A stretch of DNA of 64,000 bases, from positions 37,122-101,121 of the forward strand of contig MNCI01008035.1 of the NCBI GenBank assembly GCA_015680685.1, given 5' to 3'. Source of the stretch: Gnetum montanum. Its lineage: Eukaryota > Streptophyta > Gnetopsida > Gnetales > Gnetaceae. The position numbers and the translations under genes were made by a program. The notes under the pieces are model-generated. The model ran no database searches, had not been told where the DNA came from, and was given only the letters and a program-made list of their open reading frames with translations. This document shows, piece by piece, positions 21,600 through 33,700 of the stretch (within the stretch, counting starts at the first letter, position 1; every line of letters begins with the position of its first letter).

Positions 21600-23920
21600 T
21601 TAAGCGGAAAATGGAAATTCATTGTGATCTCTCCACACCTTTAGCCCTAGAAGGTGCACATGGCAAGCTCGTAAGACAGTTGAACCTCAATCTGATCTAC
21701 TGGGGATCAACCAAAACTAGCACCATAACATCTTTAGAAGCATCCCCATATTGGCCCAAGCATCTAGTCCAAACTCTAGATTTAGAGGCCGGGGATGTAA
21801 CCGAGGACCCTCTCGCCGAGACGCCTGTGATCACATCTAAGGGGGAAGTAAAAACTTTAAAACTTAGCTCCCTCCTAGGCGCGCAGATACACGAAAATAT
21901 AGCCAAAATTCTACAAGACAGCATCAAAGTCTTCGCATGGTCATACAGTGACATGCCGGGTTTAGATCCGAGGTTGATACAACACAACATCGTCCTAGAC
22001 CCATGCATGAAGGTAATCAAGAAAAAGGCTCATAAAGTCAAACTAGAAATCAAGCTAGTCGTGAGGGATGAAATCACCAAGCTCTACAAAGCTAGTTTCA
22101 TCCACGCAGTTGATTATTTGGAATGGGTGTCCAACATCGTTGTAGTTTCCAAGAAAACGGGAGGAATACGAATCTGCATAGACTTTTGGGATCTGAATAA
22201 GGCGACGATCAAAGATGATTTCCCACTTCCAAGCATCGATCAACTCATCGACACTACGGCTAGTCATGATCTGTTATCCTTCATGGATGGCTTTTCCGGC
22301 TACAACCAAATTTGCGTCAACCCAGAGCATCAACTCACAACGACCTTCATGACCCCATGGGGGACCTTCTGTTACACCATGATGCCTTTTGGGCTCAAAA
22401 ATGCTAGAGCAACCTACCAGCGAGCCATGACTTACATCTTTAGTGACTACATCCTATAAACATTAAATGACTATGTGGATGATATAGCGGTCAAGTCCAA
22501 GAAGGCAGTTGATCACCCACGCGATCTAGGAGTAGTCCTTAAGTGTTGTCAAATGCATGATCTGCGCCTCAATCCCAAGAAATGTGTCTTTAGTGTGAAA
22601 ATCGGATGCATGTTAGGCTTCATGGTATCGAAGGCTAGAATATGGGTGGACCCTGACAAAGTCAAGGCCATCGTCAACCTGGCACCTCCTACAAACCTTA
22701 AAGAGCTACGTGGCTTGCAAGGTAGGGTACAATTCATCCGAAGGTTTATAGAAAAGTTGACTGACAAGTTACACCCCATGCAACATCTTTTGAAGAAAGG
22801 GGTTGACTTTGAGTGGACAACCCAGTGTCAACAAACCTTCGATGACTTGAAGGAAGAGCTCTCGCACCTCCCAACTGTGCACCCGCCACCAAGGGATAAG
22901 CCTTTCTTTATCTACCTTGCCACCTCCAACACATCTATCGCAACACTACTATGTCAGAAACGAGAAGACGGATTTGAGATACCAGTGTACTACCTAAGTC
23001 ATGCATTAATAGCGCATGAGGTGAAATACAATGAAGTGGAGAGGAATTACCTTGCCTTAGTGTTTGCATTGAAAAAGTGAAGGCACTATCTATTTCGCAG
23101 TGCAGTCAACATCATTTGCAAAAGCAACATACTCCAGGCTATTACTAACAACCTGTATGAAAGCAGCAGGATAGCCCGATGGAAAATGATAATCACAAAG
23201 TTTGACCTACACTATGTAAGCCAATCATCGACTAAGGGTCAAGCCATAGCAACATAGCTTACGGCCTCACCCATCGACGACCACGCAACCATAGACCCCA
23301 AATTCCCAGATGAACACGTTGGCACTATCAACGTCGTCCCTTCGCACCTAGAAGCTACCTTACACTTCGATGATGCTTCAACCATGCCAGGAGGTAGTGC
23401 AGGTGCCGTCATTACGTTTTCCTCTGGGGAAATGCCCCCATTTTCTTATCGTTTCACGTTCCCCTACACCAACAACGTGGCAGAGTATGAAGGGCTACTT
23501 AGAGGCCTCTCAGCTACCCAAACACTACACATACAACACCTGGCAATCCGCGGTGATTCACAACTAGTGGTGAATCAAATCACTGAGGTCTATGCTTGCA
23601 AAGCTACATACTTGCAACCCTATTGTGATGTAGCAAAAAGCATGCTTAAGAAATTTGCAACCACAGACGTGCAACACATGCCATGCAACGAGAACACCAT
23701 GGTAGATGCCTTAGCCACCCTTGAATTAAACATTCCACCACACTCGTTCGCAAGTCTGCCAGCGTCGATAGTTGAATGTACTGAGCGTATCACTCAGGTA
23801 GGACATGTGGCCTCTATCAGTGCTGCCGATACCCAGGAGTGGTATGTTAACATTAAAGCCTACCTACAACATGGTGAACCCCCACGTGGACTAACATCTG
23901 CCTAGAGAGATGCAATCCGT
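21599..23920 (+). pseudogene. Element A reverse transcriptase and RNase H regions
   Basis: RT begins with the VFAWSYSDMPGLDP pre-RT motif (about 21930), then WVSNIVVVSKKTGG, FPLPSID, FMDGFSGYNQI, MPFGLKNARATYQ and catalytic YVDD at 22472. A TAA interrupts at 22457 where B has a sense codon. The first RNase H region follows (FIYLATSNTSIATLL, VERNYLALVFALKK). A second RNase H with FDDAST at about 23365, NNVAEYEG, RGDSQLVVNQI and MVDALATL is the archaeal-like type found in Tat elements. RT copies genomic RNA into DNA and RNase H removes the RNA strand. Other stops: TGA at about 23078 (Trp in B) and TAGs at about 23256 and 23903. Confidence 0.88.
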
Positions 23921-23929
23921 GAGCGCGCC

Positions 23930-25026
23930 TAGCAATATACGCTCATGGAGAATGAAGCCTTGTGCCGACGCTCCTACAATGGGATATTGCTGGCATGCGT
24001 GGGTGGGGAGTAGGTGCAGAAGGTAGTTAATGAAGTGCATGAGGGGCTGTGTGGTGGACACATAACACCCAGGGCTATGGCTGCGAAAATCAGATGCCTA
24101 GGGTACTATTGGCCCCACATGGAGCGTGACTACTTGTCAAAAGTTAAGATGTGTGACACGTGCCAGAGATACGCAAATCTCATACACGTCTCACCTANAT
24201 AGGACCTATTACACCTAAGTCCTCCGTAGGGCATAGCTTCATTATCACTGCCACTAAGTATTTTACTAGGTGGGTGGAAGCTATTCCCCTAAGGAAAATG
24301 ACGTCTCAGCAAATCTACCATTTCATCTTGGACAACATCGTGATAAGGTTTGGGCTTCCAATGACTATTGTAACTAACAATGGGCCACAATTCAGTAGTA
24401 CGGAAACTCGAACCTTCTGCAGTAACCTAGGCATCAGCTAATCATTCTCCTCCCCCTACTATCCACAAGTGAATTGGTAGGTGGATGCTACAAATAAGTC
24501 CATCATCAACTTGCTGAGGCGAATGCTTGGCAATAGCAAAAGGTGATGGCATGAACAAATCCTCTACGTTCTATGGGCCTACAGGATGACATGTAGAACC
24601 GCGACAAGTAAGACTCCTTACAACCTGATTTATGGATCTGAAGCTGTGTTGCCTCTTGAGTTGTAGGTACCATCACTTCGGATGATCCTCTCGGATGTCG
24701 TAAGTGAAGCCCAGAACAACGAGTCATAGATAATTGACCTCGACTCAGTGGAGGAAGAGTGTGTGCAGATGTTGAGACGCATAGAGCACTACCAGAGCAA
24801 GAAACAACAAAAGCACCATGCAGACCTGCATCAAAAGCTAGTATAGCAGGGAAACCTCATCCTCAAGGCTATCTGCGAGCATGTGAGAAAATTCTCAGCC
24901 AACTAGGAAGGTCCTTACATGGTCACTAAAGCCTTCAGGAATGGAGCCTTCAAGTTAGCGGACATGGACGACAACAAGTTTGCCAATCTAGTGAATCACT
25001 CATACCTCAAGCCGTACTACGTCTGA
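23930..25026 (+). pseudogene. Element A integrase
   Basis: The zinc-binding H-H-C-C part is visible (VHEGLCGGH and CDTCQRY, 24040-24175). The N at 24198 replaces about 60 nt that B still has, including the first catalytic Asp (GLDIIGP in B). The core continues with GPITPKSSVGHSFI, a TNNGPQFSS motif whose Asp position is Asn here (B has DSGPQFSS), and the region of the catalytic Glu. The tail ends KPYYV at a TGA. Integrase inserts the DNA copy into the genome. Several stops, some at the same codons as B, make it inactive. Confidence 0.85.
24198..24198. other. Assembly ambiguity (single N)
   Basis: Single N in the integrase of A. Alignment with B shows about 60 nt missing here, so this N stands for a gap. 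Other single Ns are at 35037 (element D) and 52088 (start of RT in B). Confidence 0.9.
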
Positions 25027-25039
25027 AGCACAACGATAG

Positions 25040-25390
25040 CAAGCACCATCCACTACGATGTTAAACTGGCAACAACATCGAGCAGCATCCGTAATGATGT
25101 TAAACTAGCGGCATCGAGTAGCGTTTGCAATGACGTTAAACTAGCAGCATCAAGTAGCATCCGCTACGACGTTAAACTAGTGACAACAGCAACAAGCAAC
25201 GTTTGCTACAACATTAAACTGGTGGAAACTGTCCGCTATGACGTAAAACTAGCATAGCTAGTCCACTATGACTATAAACTAGCATGGCACGTCTGCTATG
25301 ATGTTAAACTGGTATGTATGATCTGCTGGGACCTTAAACCAGCATGGTAGCCCGTTGGGACTCTAAACTAGCACACTATCTACCAAGAAT
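25040..25390 (+). repeat. Hairpin array 3 of element A
   Basis: About eleven units with changed but mostly paired stems: CATC-CACTAC-GATG, CATC-CGTAAT-GATG, CGTT-TGCAAT-GACG, GTT-TGCTAC-AAC, GTC-CGCTAT-GAC. Each is followed by TTAAACTAGC-like sequence. Located directly after integrase. Confidence 0.8.
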
Positions 25391-26456
25391 TGAAACTGGG
25401 TTCGCGTCATGTCCCTAGCGTGCATCTGCGCCAAGTACACATCAAACGAGCATGCATAATGCCGACGTGTGGGTGGGATGTTGCAGCTCCAGAACGTAGT
25501 TCATGACGTACTGGGAACACGATCTGGAACGTACACGACGCCGTCACCCTTGGCATCGTGCTGACCCTTTGGAGATGTCATATGGCATCACACTAGCCCT
25601 CTGGACCTACCGTTGCCACTGCCCACCACCCTGACAGTAGTTCCTTGGCTAGTGCCTACCACTGGAGTTCCAGCAGTATTGTGGCCCAGCCACAATATTG
25701 TTATCCTCTAGCCCCCTGCCAACGCCTCAGCCTGCTTAACATTTAGCTATGTGGTAGCTGGTCCCATAGCTGAACTGAGAATGCATGCCTTTGGCAGGGA
25801 TTCCAGAGCATCCACACTCACAGCAACTCCTAGTGCCTTCGAGGCCAATTCCTCTACACTGGTGCTGCCAAGGCCACTGCTGGCCTTTCTACTTTGGACA
25901 CCGTGCACCAGCATGGATGTCTAAGAGCTTCAACAACATTTGCAGCAAGCAAGACCTTTGTCCTCGCTACGCATCATGGCTGTTTCGCTCTCCGTCATGC
26001 TTACAGGGTATGATCGAGAGTACGACTTGCCATAGCAGCAAACGCTATGGTGACGCGAAGTGAGTGCCTCGACTAGCTTGGCTACTTCAGGGTGCAAGTT
26101 CCATGACATGTGTAATGCAGCTCGCCGTATGGGAAGCATCTGTAGTTAGGTTAAGACCCCACCCAGATGTAACACAACTCATTATGGGAAAGGAACACCT
26201 GTCCTACAGACGGTCGAAGGCCAGAGAACGTAAAGATGAACACACGAATAAGTCCCTCATGAGCACTTCGACGAGGGACTTTGCTAAACATAATCTTACC
26301 CTTCTCCTAAACCTCCTTCCTCCCTGCTTCGTCCTTTCACTGTCAAGTGCAGCCAAGCGACGTCTCGGCGTTCATCAAGCGGCAACGTTAGCATTGTGTC
26401 TTCTGTGGTGTTTTGTTTTCTTTGTCAACGTCTCTCAAGCCCGTCCTCTAGACGTC
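25391..26456 (+). other. Element A 3' non-coding region
   Basis: No domain recognised. Homologous to 55741-57112 of B in order and partly in sequence (GTGGGATGTTGCAG...TCCAGAA). The long frame crossing from 26064 into the LTR is not considered a gene. Confidence 0.55.
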
Positions 26457-26472
26457 GAGAAAGAGGGGCCAA
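26457..26472 (+). other. Element A polypurine tract
   Basis: GAGAAAGAGGGGCCAA ends exactly at the 3' LTR, the expected primer for plus-strand synthesis. Confidence 0.75.
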
Positions 26473-28127
26473 TGAAACACCCCAAAAAATTCGAAGGCAT
26501 GCTTGCTTCACCAAGTCTTTGCAATTCGCGCAGCGTTACGACAGTTCTTCAAGAGATGGATGCTCTGATTTTCAGACTGTCCGCTTCAGCAAGTTTTCTA
26601 AGTTAAGGAGTCTTGCTACGCTAAGACATGTAGCGTAGCAAACTTCAGAAGATGTTTGAGGAAGCACAGTGCTACGCTATGCTACACTACGCAGCGTAGC
26701 ACAGTGTAGCAAACTTCATAAGACGTTTGCAGAAGCACAGTGCTACGCTATGCTACGCTACGCAGCGTAGTACAACGTAGCAAAAGCTGGACGATCAGCC
26801 CCCTCGCCCGACTTCAAGTCCTTCAACATTTTCTCCTTCCATCAAAAAGTGGCGAACTTGGCTAAAATCAGGTCATGTTTGCTGCTATGCTACGCTAAGC
26901 TACATGGTGCAGCGAGGCGTAGCAATTCTACGGAAGTTGACAGAAGGAAACTCAAAGTGCAGAATCAGCAAGTTTGCAAGTTTCGCAGTGCAAAAGGCAA
27001 AGTTTGCAGATTGATGACGTTTTTGCGACTAAGGACAGCTGCTACGCTATGATACGGTACGTAGCATAGCAAATCTGGGACCAACAGTCACAACACTGCG
27101 AAGGTTCCCAACACATGCAGCGAGACATAACGTAGATTTTTTGCTTGAAATTGACGGTTACGCTATGCTACGCTGTGTAGTGTAGCACAACGTGACAAGA
27201 TGCTATGCTACCTCAAGTGCTACGCTACAAAGCATGGTAGGACGTAGCGAGTAGTTATGTGTCATTAATGCACCTCACCTAATTGCATCGTTGCTCTGAC
27301 AGTGTAATTACGATGCGGTAAGTTTGTAATTATGGCGTGGCAAGCTCGCCCAACGGTCATGCAGGCACGTGTAGCATAGACAGGTTAGCATAGGCCCAAG
27401 GCACGTGGTGTCCAAATTGCATCTTTCGCATGCCCTTGGTCCTAGAAATACCCCAATGAGCGATGCTGAAAAGACCTTTGGCACTTTTGGCATCCCCCTT
27501 TTTCAAAACTTTTTAGTCCCCAGTCTGTTTTCTTGGCAATCTAGTCAGCTAACAGTCTGGTTGGCTGACAAGAAAAAGTTGGCACTGTAACCTCAAGCAT
27601 TGTAAGCTTTCTATTTAACATTGTAAATAGTTAGCACTTTTAGTTGGCATTTTGTTCTACTCTTTCTACCACCTTGGTAGCACTTTGCATTATTAACGCC
27701 TGAGTCCTCATTTAAGCGCGCAGTCGTTTTGCTCTACACGTCTTGGTTACTCTCAGGATCTCTGCACTTCCCAGCGTTGTGCAACCGATTGTATCCATCT
27801 TGACTGAGCAAAATTGTAGCTTTGAAGTGGTGCACTTTTCTAACTAACTACATTTTGCATTATCTCCTGTTTACTATTGCATTTTACATTATTTTCTATC
27901 TCTTTTACATTTAAGCGTTACTTCGCGCTATTAGTTTTGCTTTGAAATCACACATTGCAAAAGGTTATATAGACATCGACTAAGTCCCTGTCTAATCGAC
28001 CAAACTGTTCAGGGTGCCCCATTTCTGTCCCATCCAGCATGGCCCTCCCGCGGAAATAGGGTCGAGACTGCCAACGGCCGACGACCCCTCGACGTTTTTT
28101 CAACCACCGACATTTTTGATTGCTACA
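26473..28127 (+). repeat. Element A 3' LTR
   Basis: 1655 bp, about 70 bp longer than the 5' LTR. Most of the difference is a tandem duplication of one palindrome unit at about 26638-26780. The TATA word is TAGAAATA. Followed directly by ACTAC. Confidence 0.93.
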
Positions 28128-28132
28128 ACTAC

Positions 28133-29305
28133 TAATTGTATTGACCTAACATTAGGATAAGGGAGGTGGTGTGATGCGCATGGACAATTCTTAAAGCAAC
28201 TAGTTGTGGCTACAACATGAGATCTTAAAGAAGTCATGTTCAATCTTGCGCTGCAAGAGTTTCTTGCATTTTGTGGGGCTTCAGAGCTAAAGTACAATGA
28301 TTAAGAACCTTAATAGTAATAAAATATTCAAGACTAGGGGGTGGAAGAGGAGGGCCATCATAGCTTTTCATGTGACCACCCAAGAGAGCATCAAGGATAA
28401 AGGGCCAATCCTCCATGAAGGTCCATGGTTAGGAACTATTATTTCAAATGTGGCTAGAACCCATGAGGGTGATCTCTTCTCTAGGTTCCAACACCTTCAC
28501 TTATTAGGACCATCTAATGATGATGATGCTCTCTTGTTCAATTGGAATGATTATCATGAGCTTAATAAAGCTATCTACATTCCAAGGAAGCATGCTCATG
28601 ACAACAAGATCAAATGAATGAATATGGCCAATGTTCCAATATACAAGGGGTATACTAAGGATGATCCCCAACTCCACATGCAGACATTTGACAATGCTTG
28701 CTATCTTCAAGGAATCATTAGTGGTTGGTAGAAGTTATGATTGTTTCTCCACTCCTTCATTGAGAAATTAAAAACCTTGTACAAATCCTTACCATCTAAG
28801 TCAATTCAAAAATGGGTAGATATGGTTAAAATTTTTGGCACCAAATTGCAAACATATGCTTGCATTTCTAACATCCAAAAGAAGATGGTAGGATGGAGGT
28901 AAGAAGCCTATGAATCACTAGAGATTACCATGCAAAGGTACCTAAAAATAACTCATTACTACCAAACCATGATTTTTAGCAATGAGAACAAATGATGCAC
29001 ATTGTAGAAGGCTTGAGGTAGAAAATAAAGAAACAAGTGGATATGTATGTAATGGGCTAGGTACATAAAACATTTGTAGTCCAAATCAAAGAGCTCATTG
29101 ATACCATAGCTATAATAGAATGTCAATGGTAGAAATGATAGTCATCTAATGAGTACAATCATGATCCCATGTGTAGAAAGGAGATTAAAATCATCAAAGA
29201 TACAGTTGAACTTCTTATTGTTGTTGAGGCCTTGGCACAAGACCAAGTTAGAATCAATACGGTCTTGAAAGACTTGGTCCACTAGGTGGATTAAGTTTGG
29301 GATAG
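28133..29305 (+). pseudogene. Element E (older Athila-like gypsy) gag region
   Basis: After MIKNLNSNKIF at 28297 the translation around 28630-28960 gives an ordered Gag core across stops: GYTKDDPQLHMQTFDNACYL, then LFLHSFIEKLKTLYKSLPSKSIQKW, as in Retrotrans_gag. It is cut by element D at 29306-29310 and resumes at 38238. It carries more stops than A or B, which fits its role as their insertion site. Confidence 0.65.
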
Positions 29306-29310
29306 GATGG

Positions 29311-30161
29311 TGATGAGTGACGAGGTATCCCTACACTCAACCATACGAATACGAGTGTGTACATGTGATCTGGTCAAACTCCACAGATGGACTAGTTGTG
29401 GCACCTAGATAGTTATACATTAATCGCAGTTTGCTATCTTCCCACTGGGACTAGTATTTGCTTTGTCATGTATGGTTTAGTCCAGAGTGAGGTGTATGAT
29501 GTGGTTTCTACTACTATGCTAATCCTAAGGACAATAAGAGATAACTTAATTAAGCTAATGAGCAATAGGAAATAAGATCTAAGCTAGCCTAAGTGCGATG
29601 AGCATCTGACCTTAATTATCCATACGCAACTTGGACTTTATGTACTTCTTCTAGGATTATCAAGCGCACATCACTCAAAGCACTACGCTATTGGGTTACC
29701 ACATAGTTACACTTAAAATGTTTGTGATTAAGGCATACTCATTCTACGTTAACAATAGGAATAGTAAATGACGATAAAGGAAATATTAACTAAGAAAAAA
29801 ATAATAAATAATAAATAATCAAAACAAATTAAAAGCTAAGTGAATGTTGCAATGATAGAGTAATCTCGATTTGTATTGCCAATTGTGTGCATGTCCAAGT
29901 ACATCACACTTGAACAAAGGTTCTGTACAATTACAAGCATCACATTGTGGGCATGCACTTGGGAAGGAATTGAAAACTAAAAACTGACTAAAGACTGAAA
30001 AAAAGGATTATCTTAAAGACTCACAAAAGACTTCCTCACTATGTGCCTAAGTGCTATATTTATAGGCTAACACAGGAATCATGATATCATGTATACGATA
30101 TTGTATCCAGGCTATGATATCGTGTACCTGATATTGGGGCCTAGCAAACCACAATTCATCA
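29311..30161 (-). repeat. Element D 3' LTR (left)
   Basis: Starts TGATGAG and ends TTCATCA on the plus strand. A minus-strand TATA box (TATAAATA) lies at 30057-30064, preceded by GATATCGTGTAC-like short repeats. Confidence 0.88.
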
Positions 30162-30329
30162 TACCCCCATGACTAAATAAAAACTCGTCCTCAAGTCAAA
30201 CAAAATGAGGAACAAGTTCATTTAATTACAAATAGTGGATAGGTATGGGATTATTGAATGACCATGGACTATTTCATGCTGTAGTGTGGGACTCGACAAA
30301 ACAAAATCTGGACACTAACAAAAAATACA

Positions 30330-33085
30330 AAATTTGTAGAACTCATGTGGTTCCTAGTGGTGGTGGTTCCTCTATGGGCTTCTTGCCTTTATCCTATGCT
30401 CCAGGCTTCTGAAATGGATACCTTTAGAGAAGTGCTTGAAGTTTTTCCTCCTTTGTCCAAGGATCATGTATCGTCCATGTTGATGTTCCAATGTTTGATG
30501 GAGTTGGCACTTCCCATGAACATAGTAGTTACGGGAACATTTAATTGGCTTCAACATATTATGTTGCAAACAACCATCATTCCTCCTCATAGGCTCTAGC
30601 TTTATCTTTGAGTTCCTAATAAACCATAAGATGTCGAGCTAATTTTGCTACCATGTCTTTTTGACCTTGGTAGCTAGCCTTTACCACCTCTAATTCAGAG
30701 TTTGCTACTTCTAATCCTTGCAATGTCTTCTTGTGTTCGGAAAACTCTATCTCATATTTAGCATAGGTGGTAGCTACCTACTTCTTGAGCTCAGTTCTCG
30801 AGCACCCTACTATTAACATGGCCAAGTTGGCATACTACAAATTTTCCAACTCCATGTACTCTGTTAGGTCCTAAATCTGTAGGTCCTGATTTTTCAATTC
30901 TGCTTGGTGGACGAAGGCATAAGTATCCAATATGGCTCGCTAGTTAGTGTGTTGAGCACTAAAAGAATTAATGTGGGCTTTAGCCATATAGATCTCCTTT
31001 TCGATGATCTCTTTGTACATTCCCACTTGGTCATGGAAGTGTTCTTTTGACTTCTCGTGCTTCTTGATCTCCTTTTGCCACACACTTATTTCTATGATCG
31101 TCTTTTGTTAGATTGCGTGGACCTTTTTCATGGAAAGGGTTCTATTCTCCCTAGCCAAGTGATTCATTTCTTGGTTGACCTGAACTAGTTGTTCTTGCAT
31201 TTGTTGGAAACTTTCTTTGAGAATGTTTTTTTGTTTCTCAACTGTGGTCAATCAAAGATTCTCCATAGCAAGTAATTTATTTTCCTCTTGTAAGGCCTTG
31301 AGAGCTTTAGTATGTGCATATGTCTAAGCTTATGCTTTTGAAGCATCCCAATTAGCCTTCTCTTTTTCAGTTGCCATCCTTTTATTTTCTTCCATCAATT
31401 TATTTAGTTGCCCAATTTTGAAAATGTCTAATTGGTCAACTACGATAAATTGAAAAGGATCCCATTGTTCAACTTGTAGGGTGACAAGATTTTCTTGCAA
31501 TCTTTGTAACTCTCCTTTCATGTGCTTGACTCTAACTTCAGCTATGACCAATTTTTCTTTGGTGGAAATGAAGTCTGATTGTGCTATGGTGACATCTTGG
31601 GAAATGTCAAATAAGGATGTTATTACTTGTCCTATTTGCAGCAAATGATCCAAAGCATCCTCATGTTCTGTAGGAGTCATTGAGGGACTAGCTAAAGCTT
31701 GAGCATCATGTGCTCCTATGACATCCATCAGTGGCACAACAAGAATATTAAATGATTCTTTGATGTGGTCTACAACCACCTCTGCTGCGCCTGTCGCATC
31801 CTAGTGCTACATGACCACCACTGTGGCTCCTTCACTAGTTTCCAAATTGACATGGAAAGATGCAACATTCCTAGAGATATGCCAAGACCACTGGGACTCT
31901 CCTTCTGAAATTAATGAAATATGTCCACTTGCAGGGTTGGCCAAAATAGTGGGCTGTATGTGTCATCAATGACCCTGAATAAGTTTTTAGCATCACAACT
32001 TTCCCAATTGACCATCTTAGTGATTGTTTGGAGATGACTGATAGATGACTAAAAGTCTTGTTGCAATGGTGGCAATTGCTGGACTTGCTAGCTTATGGGC
32101 TATGTGTTTGGCCCTACTTCTTGTTGTTGGCTAGGTCTTGCTATTTGAGGTGTAGTGGACCTAATTGTTTGTTCTTCCTCTCATTCTAATTACTTGCCAA
32201 CATCTTTTCTAGGTGTTGGCACTTTGAGCAATTCAGTATAGGAAGCATTTTGGGCTTTTCTAGGAACATCATAAGATAAGGGAAAGGCAAAGCAAGCTTC
32301 CCTATCTTTCTTTTCTAAAATCACCTTAATATCTCTATCAGATATAGATGGGGAAAATTTGCATTAAATTTTTCCATCAAAATCGCACTGCCCCATGCCA
32401 CATAAGTAGATAATCTATTTAATCCTTTGATGGGGAAAAGGTGATAAATGTCAATCTTAAAATAGATTCTTTCTTCTAGGGTCAATTCTCTATAAACTTT
32501 ATTCTCCTTGTCGTAGGCCTGTTTCAACCATAATCTCCTCACGTCTGCATCTGAGTGAGTAGACAAATAAGCAACTTTTGGTCCCTTGTTTAGATGATTT
32601 AGGACCTCTATAATGGCCTTTGCCAAAAAATCAATGAAGACATCATCTACATTAGCAATGGTGCCTTCCTGCTTGCCATGCCAGAATTGATATGTTTTAC
32701 CTAAATACTAATCACCACTCTCTGAGAGGATGGGCCATAGTGAAGACACCTTCAGTTGAGTCTTCACTGATTCAGGGGCAAACTCAGTGAAAGGCCCAAA
32801 ATTTAACTCCACTGTCACAGCTACAAAGGTGGGTTTCTCTCGAATGGCTTGGTGACATTCAAGGGATAGCGTAAGATGTTGCCCTAGTTCTAGGGATTTA
32901 ACTTCACCACCTTCTACATGGCTAGATTGCACTATTGCAGGGGTTTCTTGATGGATGCTAAATGATTGTGCCTCCTACTCTACATGTTCTACTCAAGGTT
33001 CCTGGCCTCTGCCTCCTCTTGGGCATTTAGTTGCACCTTGAGAAGGTCCTACTTACTGTCCTCTTTTAGGGTCCATCTGAAATCA
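30330..33085 (-). pseudogene. Element D accessory ORF, long coiled-coil protein
   Basis: Minus-strand frame beginning near a TTTCAG/ATGGACCC at about 33075. An N-terminal globular part (32932-32321) contains AKAIIEVLNHLNKGPKV, RLWLKQAYDKENKVY and FPIKGLNRLSTYVAWGSAILM. After about 500 nt of poorer frame a long heptad-like region runs 31779-30350 (EVRVKHMKGELQRLQENLVTL in two parts, LNKLMEENKRMATEKEKA and more), rich in E, K, Q and L. Several stops and two frame changes. It occupies the place of pol. I do not recognise the family. It could be a captured host gene or an element-specific accessory protein. Confidence 0.55.
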
Positions 33086-33384
33086 CACAAGGACCAGTTG
33101 TTAGTAAGGTTATGTAAACAAATACGGTTATCTTATACCTTACTCATTGCCTTTAATGAATGTTTAATTCTTTTCTTAGTATGATTCCAGAGTTAGAAAA
33201 TTTTCAAGGAAGTTGCCCTAAAAGTTTAATGTTAGACCTGATCTGTTTAGGTGACTCATATAATACCCTAGATGGCTTGGATGAAGGGAGAAAATTAATA
33301 TGGCATGAATTTTTAATAGTACTTACTCCTATGGTATCCTTTGGGCTATAGAAAATTTCAAAAAAAATGATGCACAAGTTCTAT

Positions 33385-33700
33385 AGTACCCCTCCCCCAT
33401 GACTAAGTTAAACACTTTGGGTTTAATTAGGTTTGATTGAAAAATAAATCGGAGCATTGAAGAGCAAAATATTGATGGTGGACTTTAGACTTGCAAATCG
33501 CTAAAAATCGTGGAAGAAAATTTGAACAACTCCCCCATGTCAACTGTTGAAAATGACTTCTATAGTGGACCGGGGTCCCATATATATAGTTTTTATAGAC
33601 GTGGTATTGTGTACATGATAGCACGTACCTGATATCGTGTCGGAATCAATACCAGGTACTCAATATCGTGTCCCAACCAAGATAGGGTATTTAGTAGAAT
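33385..33700 (-). promoter_or_regulatory. Internal LTR-like segment of element D, possible promoter of the accessory ORF
   Basis: It repeats two features of the D LTR end: the CCCCCATGACTAA polypurine context at about 33394 (also at 30164), and GATATCGTGT-like repeats with a minus-strand TATAAAAA at 33591-33598. It lies just upstream, on the minus strand, of the accessory ORF. Confidence 0.4.

Larger units (their letters stand above)
9985..28127 (+). mobile_element. Element A: complete Tat/Ogre-like Ty3/gypsy LTR retrotransposon
   Basis: Both LTRs start TGAAACACCCC and end GCTACA. The five bases before 9985 and after 28127 are both ACTAC, a perfect target-site duplication. Order: LTR, primer-binding site, triple leader repeat, gag, protease, hairpin array, antisense gene, hairpin array, RT, two RNase H-like regions, integrase, hairpin array, polypurine tract, LTR. 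A second, archaeal-like RNase H after the first is a known mark of the Tat branch. At 18,143 bp it is large even for that branch; about 5.5 kb of the excess is the antisense gene segment. Twelve stops interrupt gag, and more interrupt pol, so it is not autonomous now. Confidence 0.93.

Noticed and set aside
25040-25390. CRISPR-like array
   Set aside because: Units are degenerate and variably spaced, lie inside plant retrotransposons and have no spacer logic; the paired stems explain the pattern better.
26064-26606. 180-codon plus-strand open frame
   Set aside because: It runs through the polypurine tract into the 3' LTR of A, and B has no matching frame.
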